Assembly: GCA_030077755.1 (NCBI GenBank)
Contig: JAQJZZ010000014.1
Coordinates: 62,001 to 126,000, forward strand
Length of the DNA stretch: 64,000 nt
Origin: Filosporella fistucella
Lineage: Eukaryota > Ascomycota > Leotiomycetes > Helotiales
Direction: 5' to 3'
Below the pieces are notes generated by a model. That model saw only the letters and a program-made list of their open reading frames with translations, did no database searches and was not told the DNA's origin. The position numbers and the translations under genes are program-made. Below, in pieces: positions 21,816-33,503 of the stretch (positions are counted from its first letter, which is position 1; each line of letters starts with the position of its first letter).

Positions 21816-24540
21816 ATGACTCGAAAACGTCGTCGCTTGCCTCTCATGGCCGCCATAAAAACTTCCCCAAGGCTTTGGAAGGCCCTGGCTATGTACGGCC
21901 TCCTTTTTCTGGGCATGGCCCGTAGCTGTTCCGCGCAGGTACGTTCCTTGCCACCATCTAGACACCTTGCGCACGGGATTTGCAGCCTCATACCGTATGG
22001 AAACTAACACCATATACCAGACTACCGAAGACCTCGACGTGTTAAAAGGGGAGAGCAAAGCCTTATCCATATCCCAGCCTTCTGATAACTCCATTTCGGC
22101 ATTTCAGACTAAGTCCACATCTGACGACCGAAATACATTTGCATCAACGGCGGACCCAGCAATCGACACCACACCATTTGGCCTGTGCCATGATGATTAC
22201 TTCAATCCCGACGACCCTCAGATGGTCCAAGATTCGGATGTCAATGCTTGGTTTCGAAGATTCTTCGACAGCAGGAGGGAAGCCAACAGCACTAATATAT
22301 TGGCTGACTTGGTTGTTGGAGAACTAGGACTACGGGACTTTGTAAGTTCATGGGGCACATCTTCCACCTGACTGCTAACGATTCCAGGAATGCAGCCTGT
22401 ACGAGTGTAAAATGCCAAGCTGCCCAGATATCATCCACCACAACAAGATCAAAAAGAAATCCATGGCGCTAGAGGAAATTCGTGACCTGAGCCGAAAGCA
22501 GTACTTTGCCGTCCTCAAAATATCCCATATCAACGCGCATTTGCGAAGGATTTATGTAAGATTTATTGATTTATTCATTTCAAACGGATTCCATGTTTAC
22601 TGACCACCTCCTCTAGGAAGCCTTGACGGCCCTTGAAGCTCATGCAATTGCTTTCATTGAATCTATTGTCAACTACTTCAAAACGGATGAGTTTTTCGAT
22701 TACAGTGCTCAAGCTTCGTGCGAGCACGCAATAGCGGTTATAAACATGTCATTAAATATTGTTAGTCAGATCTTTTCATTCCTCAATATTCCCTTTGGCG
22801 ACATTATAAATGTGAGCTCGGCAATCGCTGCGGTGGCCACTAAAGGCGATGTCGAGGCCCAGAGTATAAGCTCTATGAGTACGGGCTCCAGTAGAGCGGG
22901 CTCCAGTAGGGCGGGCTCCAATGGTTCGGGCCTCGATAAAAAGCCGCTTACCCAGTGGCAAAGGAATAGGGAAAAGATCGGAAAGGGGTGGTATAGACTC
23001 TGGACGGGAAAGTCATTGTATTACATATGGAACGATCCATTTCATGGGCTGAAAACTATCGAAACTCCCTTGATTGCGAAGAAGAGGAGGGTCAACATAC
23101 CAGTTTCTTACGCCAATGGACTTGCAAATCAGATACTGGGTGTCAAAGGCGTAGTCGACGCTGGCATGGCAACCACACAAGCGTATAATAAGTGGAAGCA
23201 TATTATGTCCCAAAAATCGAATAACGAGGACCAAGTTGACGGCGAGGTGGAGGACGAAGGCATGAGGCTTGATGCGGCCCTAGACCCGACCGACCACTCA
23301 ACGTGTGGCTCGGTGCCTACTGACAATCGAGTGAAGGATGCGGCGATGATGAAAGAGCAAACCTCGAACCTCATTAGGTTCTGGCGCCAACAGATCGCCC
23401 AACTGTGGGACCACATGGTTAGCGGGACTGGCCCGGACGACGAGAGAGACCAACTTCCGATGTGGTTGTTTAGCAGCAATAACACTGTCAACCCTTGGGC
23501 CAACCTGACTAACCGATTCGAATTTGACAAGTAAGTCTAGTATATCCCATTATTCCAATCCCATCCCTTGACACTCTTCTAAACCATCTTCCTCCTCAGA
23601 AAGAATGCCGACGCCTTCGACCACCAACTTTTGTCGGGTTTCCTGAGGAACAAAAAATGCTATGTCAAGTGCCAAATTGACAGCGACATCCCTCTCAAAA
23701 AAGATGAGAAGGTGAAGAATCGCTCTCGACCTTTGGCAGAAGAGGTGTGCCAAGCACATTGCTGGGGCCTTCGGGTCTCTGGCAATCACGAGGATCCTGT
23801 TTATGGCATGAATAAGCTCGAGAAGATGAACATCACATATTCCAGCATGATCAAGTCCTCATTGGATAGATTTCTCAAGTATGGGAATCATTTTCAAAAT
23901 CAAGGCTTGAAGCTCGAGGGTAATGGTACCTTTGAAGAAAATGGTCTCGCTCTACCAGTGTGTCGCAACCGCAGGACAAAAATTACAGACCGCAAAAAAG
24001 AAGATTTTCCCTGTGCCTGTGGCGACTACAGGGCCTTGGAGACACAACAATTCATGAGGTCTCTCTATATGGGTAATACCTCTGCTGAGTTCCAGCAGGA
24101 CAGGTACTGGGATATGTTCAAGAGAGTCTGCCCTATAGTACGTCTTCCTCCCTTTATACTTGTTAATTCCTTCTAACCCACGCCAGAACATTGAAAACTT
24201 CCCACCACTCTCACACTACCTTGCTACCTGTGGCTTGAACAACGGATTCCGTGTGAACTCTCTTTCTCACCATATCCAATGGCACACGAACCGTGACCAC
24301 CGCTGTGACGACATAATTGCACGTACCAAAGGTCTTACGGAACAGGAAGCAAACATGCAATTCTGCGAGCAGAAGTGGCCAGAAGCTAAAGAATTGATCA
24401 ACGAGCAATACGTTGTGTTCTATACTGTATCTAATGAGCGTTACTTGCGTTACAATTACTGGAATAGGTGCAATGGCTGGATGAAGAAGAAATTTGGCGA
24501 CTGGAAATGGGAGCCGGAGAACATCTTGGAGGTCGACTAA
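21816..24540 (+). CDS. Secreted cysteine-rich protein of unknown family (intact copy)
   Basis: Six exons: 21816-21938, 22021-22341, 22388-22555, 22617-23530, 23600-24137 and 24187-24540; 805 residues, all introns GT-AG. A basic N-terminus followed by ALAMYGLLFLGMARSCSA looks like a signal peptide, cut close to the first exon-exon junction. Cysteines occur in paired motifs: ECKMPSCPDIIHH, KCYVKCQID, EEVCQAHCWG, PCACGDY, and late singles. A hydrophobic or amphipathic stretch (AIAVINMSLNIVSQIFSFLNIPFGDIINV) sits near residues 240-270, followed by a Ser/Gly/Arg repeat (GSSRAGSSRAGSNGSG). I recognise no family. A decayed paralogue with the same motif order lies at 46984-49603. The product is likely secreted or membrane-associated; function unknown. 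Confidence 0.85.
22868..22937 (+). repeat. Short coding tandem repeat (Gly-Ser-Ser-Arg-Ala)
   Basis: Nearly identical 15-base units (gggctccagtagagc and variants) encode GSSRA-GSSRA-GSNGS in exon 4 of the secreted-protein gene. In-frame units of this kind vary easily in copy number without breaking the frame. Confidence 0.7.
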
Positions 24541-25126
24541 TCTCGTATTCTATCCTCACTTTCCGAATTTAGCAGGTAGCAGTTTCAGTCAAATGGAGCT
24601 ATTGTAATACTGTGAGCGATGGAGTGTCGGTGTTGGCGTTGGGAGTCAGGGGTGAAATTCTAAATTGCTGGGTATAACTCATTATTAAATAGTTGTGGAA
24701 GGTATTATTTTTGGGGGGGTTTTCTTCTTGTAAAGAGCGGCTCGAGCATACACTGAGAATGACCTTGTGTTACGATCACTGTGCGAGACCTCGCTGTTGA
24801 TAGCACTGGCAATTCAGTTTCAGTCAATCAAGTTCAAGCATCTGATAATGTGAATTGATAATTGAGTAACGAGCCACCTGAAATCCTCCAACAGATAGAA
24901 GGCACAGAAAATAACCTCATGTCTAGCCTGGACTCCTATAATTCGGCACTTCCGATAGAACAAACCCATTCTTGTGCAGCGGGATTTTCCTCCACTGAAA
25001 TAAGAGCGTCTGAAATTTATCTTGGCGGGCAAAGGGGAAAATCACCACGGCCGTAATTCTATATCCGAAGAGGGAAGACTGCGAACAGTGAGGTAGCTTC
25101 AACAACCCGTCGATCACTAAAAACGT
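24541..25126. other. Convergent 3' intergenic region
   Basis: Separates the 3' ends of the secreted-protein gene (+) and the ubiquitin-like/CaaX gene (-). AT-rich with a G-run at about 24710-24720. No gene seen. Confidence 0.5.
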
Positions 25127-28100
25127 TTACAAGATCGTGCAACATGGTTCTGAATGTCGATGGTTCGGGCGACGCTTACCAGGATCCCGTTTAGACTTCC
25201 TCGAAGCGCGTGGAATCTGGTTTGGAACGGGAGGGCGATATTGAACAGGAGGAGATGGGAGGCGGTGCTGTGGAAAATGTTGTAAAGGCGGAGGGAAGTA
25301 TTGAGGCTGAGGTTGTTGTGCGGGAGGAGGTTGAGGTATCTCTAAGGGGATGTCGTCTAGACTATCTGGTTGGTCGACTGGGTTGTGCAGACGTTTCTTT
25401 CGTGTCCTCAATCCTCCGAACGATTTACTCCTAGCTTTGACAAGAACAGAGAGCTCTTTGCGGGCGACATTACGGCCCATCCTCTCCACTATCTCGATGG
25501 CTCCTGTCACCGCGTGTAGCATTCTAACCGCGGTTTTTCCAGACGCCGGGGTAATTGTCAATCGGTTGCCTCGTACTTTATCGACGCAAAAAAGTCCGCC
25601 TGTTGGTCTGAGTTGTATGTACTCTCTCTTTGATGCCCTGGTCCTCATATGGAGGCGCGTTTCGAATACCGTCGAGGCGGGTTCTCTTGAGCAAAATGGC
25701 GTCACTGCACCTCGAGACTGAACCTTCAGACATGAGTCTCCAATAACGGCGTAGGTAGCCATCGCAATGGAGTCGCGAAGGCATGATGCCCATTCATTGT
25801 CTTTTATTTTGAATTCGATATGTCGATCTGTACTGTGGTCGCTGAAGTAAGCCGCGACTAAGTATTCCCCTTGCTTGCCCGTGAGGTACAATGATTCCAG
25901 CATGCATCCGATCAGGCTGCCGATATCTTGTTGCCACTCTCTATGTGTCTGCCACAATTTTCGCATTGGATCAAAGTCGTCAGCTTCTAGGGCAGTAGCA
26001 AACTCTCTTCCCCAATCCGTGATCTCCCAATCGTGGTAACATCGACTCAGTCGGCTTCGCACGCCATTGATGCAAAGAAGATCTTTAAATTTTATCCTTC
26101 TAGCATTTCCCGTGCAGTGACTCACTTCTACTCCAATAAAATTGTTCAAGAAGTCGATGTTTGCGTTCTGAGGGCGCTGGCTAAACTTGAGCCAGATATG
26201 TTCCTTCATAGTGATAGCAGGTCTCAGCTTTTGCTGTCCACTGACATTCAAGTTGATATATTTTCCCATGGTGATTCCGAGTGTCCGCGCATCTAGTTGC
26301 CAGGACTCACGGGCAGTACCTAGTTGACCCATATCATATCCGTAATCATCTTCGAAGTGGTTCAGAGTGTACTGGCATTCACGATTCTCTATAAGTGCTC
26401 CTCCTATAGACAGAAGAGCTTGGGAATCCATCATGATGGCTTCTTCGAAATCAGTCAACGGTGCTGTGTACCAGTGACATGCGATCCCGCTCGAAGACTC
26501 TCCTCCGGGAATCGGACGGATGAATCCTCTAGAGAGGTTGTACTGTAGTATCTGGTCTGCATCATAACCATCACCTGGTACGCTCCAGACTGGTCCCCAT
26601 ATGTCTGAGAATTCTTCCATTCGAGTCAGTACAGACATACCATCAGATAGTCTTGATGGCACCGCACGGCCACCTCGTTTACTCTGACAAGTAAACATCC
26701 ATATGTCTATATTATCAAGGAAACCGCTCAGGCAGGCTAATGGCTGTAGAATGAGCTTCATAATCGGTATGTCATGGTTGTTGCTTTTGATCTCGATACT
26801 ATCCATTTCCGAATTCAAGAAGGCTGTAAATCGCGAGCCATGTGAGCCCACATATGACACCAGAGCCAAGTCGAGCACAAATACAATTGCTCTGCATGTG
26901 GTAAGAATGGATCTTTCACGAACGGCATCAAAGATACCTGTGGAACTGAGAATTTCGTCGCATTGTACTGCAATATTCGACGAGAGGACGAATTCTCGTC
27001 CTTCTGGGTCGTGGGCGAATATTTGAATAATTGAGTGTTCAAGGCTGCTTTGTAGTCTGTGTAGCCCATCAAGAGAGATACGTGCTAAGTAAGCTTCATC
27101 TGTATTTGGCTGTGTAACAAACATGCTATAGAACGACGTGCAAAACCGGTTCGATCGTAGTGTCTTCAAACTTGCGAGCGTGCGGGAGATGACCCAGTAG
27201 CTTTTCCAGAGGCTTTCCAGCACCCGTCGATCTTGGTCGAAATTATCTCGTGATTCAGACTGACTCATTTGAAAATATTGAGGAAGCATCGTCCTCAATG
27301 TGAAAGCAATATTCATGCGATCCCAGCCGGTTTCGGATATCTGAGAAATATCAGGAAAACTGTCGTCCTCACAGTTGTATATTCCTTGACAGCGAAAGAA
27401 TTCCGAATTCCTAACAACAGTCGCTTCTAGGCACTCGAGGTGCGAGTAATGAGCGACAGGATCTATTATGTGGGTGTCTGCATCCAATCCAGTAGAGTCT
27501 GATTCAGCCCATAAAGATTCCATTCGCTCCTTGGACTCTTCCCATGTCAATCCTGGCTCCGTGTCGCCAAACATTGATTGAACAGGCTCGAAAGATTCTC
27601 CAAAGTCCTCCCTGACTGGAGCCTCCACATTCTTGAAATTGAAAGACTCGGTGACGCGGTGCGGATTTGCTGAGGTGGGATAAAATGAAGAGCTCGCGAA
27701 CGTGGAACCCGGCTCCAAATGATAGATTGTAGATTGTAGGCCAATCTTGTAGTGGTATAATGGTCTTTCGTCTTCCATGTGCTTTCCGTCAAACACTAGA
27801 CCATCGTACATTGGGATACCAGTTTGTCTGTAGATATCTGCTCGAAATTCCCTTACGGTAGTATCCTCGCGGACTTCGATCAAGAAAGGACGGCCTTGAT
27901 TAAACTGGTGTTAGTCTATTATTTGCAAGGTTTTGGCACAGATAAGTATCAAGTGCCTCTGTCGATTGAACTTGCCTTTATGTATTAGATTGACCATCAC
28001 TATACTTGCACCTGTATATCTCTCCCCTTCGGTGCTTCTCTCCCGCGGCGTCTTGCTCTCGTAGCTCCTCGATTCCCACCTAAGCTTTATTTCAGCTGGT

Positions 28101-28306
28101 CCAAATTCAGGTGACTCGTTCTCACGGCTTCCACGGGAATACCGATCACTCTCACTTATTTCGTCATCTTCCCAATCATCCCTACGATATGACCTCGGAT
28201 GGGATGCTCGATTTGTCTCAGTGTATTCTTCCCTATACCTCCGTGAGCTAGGGTAATTCATTCGATCTGTCTCGAAGTATTCATCTTCGTCCATGTTCAT
28301 GTCCAT
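25127..28306 (-). CDS. Large protein with ubiquitin-like N-terminus and CaaX-box C-terminus, unknown function
   Basis: Two exons, 28306-27976 and 27894-25127; 1032 residues. The 81-bp intron is GC-AG (AAAG|gcaagt ... atcaag|GC), with a ctaac branch site. The first 100 residues are acidic/Arg-rich and disordered. Residues about 101-172 read like a ubiquitin fold: IVMVNLIHKG, then TTVREFRADIYRQTGIPMYDGLVFDGKHMEDERPL, then STIYHLEPG, matching the beta-beta-alpha-beta order and the 'F-x-G-K-x-x-E-D' turn of ubiquitin. The middle 700 residues are globular but unrecognised. The end is Pro/Gln-rich, then basic (RASRKSKRDPGKRRP), then CCTIL: a CaaX motif (CTIL; Leu favours geranylgeranyl transfer) with an extra Cys. 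Membrane tethering is inferred. Confidence 0.85.
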
Positions 28307-29140
28307 GCTAGCGAATTAGAGTACCCAACCACTGCAATTGCGAGGGAAGAGAACGAGCAAAGCCCTCTATTGTCGGTTTTAAGCAATTAAGAGTTATGGC
28401 AGTCACCAAATTATCGAATATCCCACTCAAAGTGAGCGTGAGGCTGCAGCTCAAGTTGGGTAGAAATGGTGCTCAGGAAGCGGAAGAAAAGTTCCAAGCT
28501 CAAATGCCGATGATACTGGAAAGGATTGCGTTTCTTGTTCGCAATTGGTAGAGCATCCAAACTAGAGAGATGAACATGAATTCTTGCTGCCTGATAATGG
28601 CCGGTGAGTATCTTTTTAAAATTGGACGTAGCCTTGTCTGCTGCTCCCTCTGCCGGGGTCGGCATCAGCCATGAGGCTGGATGAAAATGCGGACCTGTTC
28701 TCATTGGAAAACAGCCGATAAACTGCAGGCATGCCCAGATTTCTGCTATGCATGCTGCACTTGCACGCTTTGGGACCTTTCCAGCCTCACTTGATAGTGA
28801 AAGGCCGCACTGAATTGGCGGCAGAGGACGAGGCTGGATGCATCATCTTCTCCACTGGCAGTATTTGTACGTAGTGGCAAGGCAGATTTGTGGGCGATGG
28901 TCTGAGCCTGCTTCCCCCACGATCATTGAAAGCGCTCAAACAGATAAATGAGAATGTACATGCTGCCGCGATGCGAAATTTGCAAGTAGCAGCTTTTCTA
29001 TGCTTTCGGTAAGAAACTCTAGGAAAGGAATCTGTGGAGACTTGTCGATTCAAATTTTCCGACCAGAATACCCAAAGTCCTCAAAGCATCAATTGTACAA
29101 GTACAGGGCCGACAATGAGTGAGAGCAGGAGAATTGTAAT
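28307..29140. other. Intergenic, promoter of the ubiquitin-like/CaaX gene
   Basis: Contains a 97-codon minus-strand ATG frame (28411-28704, MRTGPHFHPASWLMPTPAEG) and an 88-codon frame (28787-29053). Neither has motifs or splice partners, and I do not call them. Confidence 0.4.
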
Positions 29141-30335
29141 TCATTCGTCGGCCCACACAGGTAGGTCGATGTGAACAACTATAGGTTTATTGAACTTCTT
29201 CCCACCAGATCGATGCTGCCAGCTCGAGGCCATAATGGCTGCGTTGACCACAAAAGTCTCCTTCCGCCCCAACCTTCCAATCAATGCTTCTAGATCACAT
29301 CTCTGTGAAGGGTGCACTCCACCTTGTCCTCGTGTAGCTGACGTCAAGGCATCGGCCGGAATGGCTAGAAGTTTTGTGGTGACCCTACTGATGCCCTCAA
29401 TCGTTGCCTTCCGGGATGGAGATGGAGACTCCATCACACTGCCACTCGTGATGCAAATAGGTGTTGGCTTTGTCGTCGAGTCTTCGTTTTCCAAGGAGAT
29501 ACCAGATCCATCATTAACCAAAGGACTTGATGACTCTGAGCTAAGATCGATCAAAGATATTTTCTTGTTGTTTTGACCAGGGTCATCCCATCGTTCTACC
29601 CCAAGCTCTTTGTACCTGATATTTGAAGCTCCAAGATCCCAGCGAATCCGTTCTGCCCCTCTTCCTTCATGCACATGACCACATATTGCCAGTCTAGGGC
29701 GAACCCTCCATAATGCATTTCGTAGGCTTTCACAGCCAACAGCTTTTTGTTCAATTCTTTCGTCGCAATGGTATTTTGGAGGAGTATGTGTAACAACGAC
29801 ATCTGTATCAAGAGGTATTCTGTCCCACAATTGTGACCCTTGGTCTGCATCGTACCCGAATGCCCACACCCCCTTTGTAGGAGAATATGGCGAGCCAAAT
29901 ATCTTGAACGTTGTCTTTGGCCCGGTGGGAGATTCGAGTTTGACGATAGCAGCTTGGTGTTTCAACCACATTATGGAAGGTGACTTCTCCAACAGTTCTT
30001 GACATTTTGCGGTGTCTTGAGGGTTTTGATTGTGAAAATAGAGTCCATACTGAGCGTAAAAATCGGTATCGAGGGTGATGTCGTGGTTGCCTGGGCTGTC
30101 AGTGAAATTACTGGAATGGGTGTAGCTTACCAGCAATCACAATCTTGACCTCGAAATCTGCCTCTTCAAGCCATTTCACTGCCTTGGTCAATTCCGAAAA
30201 CGATCCTTGATTAGTGAGGTCCCCTGCGTGAATAAGGACATCTCCCTTGGGTAGTCTGAATGCTCCACCTGGAATGGCATTGTGGGTATCAGAAACGCAA
30301 ACGAAGCGTGTCCTGCGGAGCAATGGTTTGGACAT
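29141..30335 (-). CDS. Calcineurin-like metallophosphoesterase (MPPED-type)
   Basis: Two exons, 30335-30131 and 30090-29141; 384 residues, 40-bp intron. Motifs in order: FVCVSDTHN (D-x-H), GDVLIHAGDLTNQG (G-D), IAGNHDITLD (GNHD, created exactly by the splice), VVVTHTPPKYHCDE and AICGHVHEGRG (GHxH). These are the five metal-binding blocks of the calcineurin-like superfamily. The short size and loop order resemble the MPPED1/2 (239FB) group, cyclic-nucleotide phosphodiesterase-like enzymes. A Ser/Pro-rich insert of about 70 residues (LSSESSSPLVND...) follows the GHVH block, then a conserved-looking C-terminus. The ATG at 30335 (MSKPLLRRTRF) is chosen; no upstream in-frame ATG was found. The substrate is unknown. 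Confidence 0.9.
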
Positions 30336-31899
30336 TCTTGAGTGAAGCCGAACTACCTGCAACGATCGTGAGGATTGAAGTTGGGAGTGCTTTAAATGCA
30401 AAAGCAAAATATGGGAGAATAGGAAGCAGCGATGGCCTACCTATAAGGCCTACCTACCTGTTAGATCTACCTAGTGACTAGGCAGAACTTTGATAGGCTT
30501 CAATGATATGAGTCAACAAAAGGTGCATAAACTCATCCAGTCGGACTGTTCATTTTATGAGCAGTGACTTTCGAAGTCGCAGTCATAAGAGCAGGAGAAA
30601 GACTGCCCAGGCTATCAATCGCGATTGCTTCTTGTCACAATGTCCGTCTCAGACTCCGTTCGAATCAGGTATCGAATAGGTGGAGGAAGAGATAATCTTG
30701 GCTCTCTGAATTGGTGAAATTGAGATTCAATTGCAGCGGAGGAGAAGGAGGGAGGGTCGTAGGCCAGGCATAACGGGGTCCAAAGTTGGACTGAAATGTT
30801 GTAAACCAAAGTTGAAAAGAATCCTTCTGCACGCCTATTCACAGAAGAGAGAATAATTTCCCAATAGACCTTAATAGTCCTACTTCTTCGAAGATTCCTA
30901 TCCAACAGGAAAACTCCTTCGCCTAAGACGAAAATGGCTCCTGACGCTCACAAACTCTCTGCGTCTTATGTTGACCGAGCACAATCTTTCGATACCTTGA
31001 TAGACTCTGCCAGAGCTGCTACAGATCTTGAATCTCGTAGGCTTCAACAGGAAGGCCAAGTCGCGTGTTATTGTCCTCGTCTCAATCTTCAATTCATAGA
31101 TTGTGGTTGTTGTTGCTGTCGCTGGCCGATTTCAACCCAAAACAATGTTCATGAGCTGTCAGGATAAACAATCAGTGCTGGCATATCCCTTGGGCACTTG
31201 CAGATTCCTTTGTAGTGACTATGCATTGCATCTCTTAATATCTCAGATATTCAAAAGAATCTGGGTCAATGCCGGAAGTTGAGAGATTAATTAATACAAC
31301 TCCCCTCTTTTGTCTGTTTTTTCTTCGGCCTAAGCCCCCCATTTCACTTAGCTCGTAATCGCTTAGCTCCAAATGCCCGATGGCAACCACATCGAAGCTC
31401 TCCTTTTGCATGGAGAAGGAAACAAAGGGATTCCCAGCACGAATAACCTCATCCGCTTCTCTCCTTCTCACCTCCAATTCGCCATTTCTAGTTCGATTCT
31501 CTTTCGGAGGTATCGCGCGAAAATACTATCGCCACTGCCAACTTCATTTTCGCACCGTCGATCCCCAATTGTCCTCCATGGTCGCGCTCTGGAAGTCGGT
31601 GCGCACGTCCTCTCACTAATTCCCCCAGTCCTGCCCTGCGGTGGCATCAATTGCGAAGTCAGAACGTTGGACAAGAGTCTGTCCTACGGAATAAGCCTAG
31701 GAGCATCAACAGTCCTCCTTCCCCTCGATTTGCCGTATTCGAACTCAACGTAGTCCTCAGAGACATCGTAATACCAGCAGGCAGACTAGCCCAAGCCACG
31801 CCGACCCGTCTGCATACAACCAACCTTCTTGGTTACAATATCCAAAGAAACAACTTTAGATCATAAGCTGGACTCAAGTCTCAATACAGAGAGGTCGAA
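30336..31899. other. Divergent region between metallophosphoesterase and TeaR
   Basis: Both promoters lie here. Candidate frames with ATG: 30934-31167 (+), 31373-31753 (+) and 31380-31619 (+). They overlap, lack motifs and cannot be spliced into one another by clear signals. C/T-rich sequence at 31440-31760 fits a TeaR leader. Confidence 0.4.
30934..31167 (+). CDS. Candidate small cysteine-rich ORF
   Basis: A 77-residue frame from an ATG with context AAAATGG. The N-terminal half is helix-like (SYVDRAQSFDTLIDSARAATDLESRRLQQ). It is followed by a Cys cluster (ACYCPRLNLQFIDCGCCCCRW). The first half looks protein-like; the second may be intron or UTR. There are no homologues I recognise. Listed as a possibility only. 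Confidence 0.25.
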   Translation: MAPDAHKLSASYVDRAQSFDTLIDSARAATDLESRRLQQEGQVACYCPRLNLQFIDCGCCCCRWPISTQNNVHELSG

Positions 31900-33503
31900 A
31901 TGGCTGCGGTCTCCGCGCCGCAAGCCCCGACTGCTCTGACTCCTCCTAGCAGTTCTCATGGTGGTCAAAATTCATGGAGTTATTCTGTTCCTACACAAGC
32001 GGATGTTAGTCTGTCATTTCCTGCTATGGACCATAATTGATCAGTGTTTAGGGATCTCAATCAAAGCCTGCCGAATATAATCGACCTCCTTTATCTCACA
32101 CTAATGGACATTCCCTGAGCCATTCAAATTCTCGTTCCGACTTGTCACAGCGTCGTACTGATACGTATAACTCCAGTCGATCTGCAGAGGCCGGATATCT
32201 TGCACCTGCGAGAATCAATGCTTTGAATCGGAAAGATAGTAGTATCAGTGAGACGGGCAGCGCTCCAGACAGTCTGTTAGATTTATACGGGACAAGGAGT
32301 GGCATAAACAGTGTTGACTATGGAGATCGAAAGGTAGCAAACGGCGATGCATATGAGGATGATAACGACCCAGAGCATTCAAGATGGATACACAGGGATA
32401 AACTTGCGCGCATCGAGAGTCAAGAACTCCAAGCTGCGGGTATTATTCTTCCTCGAGCTCGAGCACCAAGCAAATCCAGTCGGCGAGAGCATAGTCGAGA
32501 TCAGCAAGGTAATGGATTGAGAAGTGAACAAGCACAAAAACGTCAGCGTGTTGGATCGTTTCCCACAGAGGAGGAGGAGGCAGTGGAGAACAATGCTTGG
32601 GATCTACGGACACCAGAAGAAGCTGCAGAAGATCAGGGCGATATTTTCAGAGACGTGAGTGGTGGAGCGAAAGGCGTTTCAAGGATACCGGTGTGCAAAA
32701 CGAGTCCGCTTCCTATTCCGATAGAGCATCTGGAGAGAGATACACCTATGAAAAGAAAACAAGGCGTAGGGTTATTTCCAGATGATGAGGCAATAACGTA
32801 TCCCAAATCCCGTGGTCGAAGTCAGAGTATCAAGGAAGACCCGGCCTTGCTATCACCTGTGAAACGTCTAGTATCGGAAAACTCACCAACAAAAAAGACC
32901 CCCGCACGGAAGGGGGCAGCTCCTGGAACTCGTGCAACTTCTACGCCGTTAAAAACCAAAGGAAAGGCAGGAACTCGGGATGCTTCAGGCCAGAGACCAT
33001 CCACCCGCTCTGGGGAACTTGGCCAAAGCAATAGCGTTAGCAAACGTCCAGAAGGAGATCCTCCATGGTTAGCCACTATGTACAAACCCGATCCTCGACT
33101 CCCTCCAGATCAACAATTGTTACCTACAGTTGCTAGACGTTTACAGCAAGAACAATGGGAGAAGGAGGGTAAATTTGGCAATACGTATGATACATCTTTT
33201 CGCCCTTTGAATGATGAAGAGTTCATAGCTCCGGAGTCTACTCGCCAAGTTGAGGTTGAGGAAAAGAAGCCTGAAGAAGAACATGGGCCTGAATGGCCAT
33301 TACGAGGTCCAAAGAGTCCTACTTTGAGTACAGGTCGACCTGGAACAGCTGGAGGAACAGGAAGTTATTCAACGATGCCAAAGATTACTACCGGCGTTCC
33401 TCAAGGTGTTGGTCCTTTACCCAGCCCAAAACCACCAATTCGAGTTCAGGAGCCACCAGAAGAAACGAAGAAGGGGGGTTGTGGTTGTTGTGTTATTATG
33501 TGA
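31900..33503 (+). CDS. teaR: TeaA receptor TeaR/Mod5-like cell-end marker anchor (prenylated)
   Basis: Two exons, 31900-32004 and 32052-33503, with a 47-bp intron; 518 residues. In Aspergillus nidulans TeaR (fission-yeast Mod5) anchors the kelch protein TeaA at hyphal tips through a prenyl group, coupling microtubule ends to polarity. Here the protein is mostly disordered, with the block SAEAGYLAPARINALNRKDSSISETG and then SRWIHRDKLARIESQELQAAG, which I recognise from fungal TeaR proteins. A Ser/Pro/Lys-rich middle has SPVKR and SPTKK sites. A C-terminal block WLATMYKPDPRLPPDQQLLPTVARR precedes the end KKGGCGCCVIM: a CaaX box (CVIM; Met favours farnesyl) preceded by Cys and Lys. The ATG at 31900 heads MAAVSAPQAP, as in relatives. 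Confidence 0.88.

Noticed and set aside
31373..31753. 126-codon plus ORF from ATG
   Set aside because: Overlaps another frame of similar length, lacks motifs, and lies in the C/T-rich TeaR leader.
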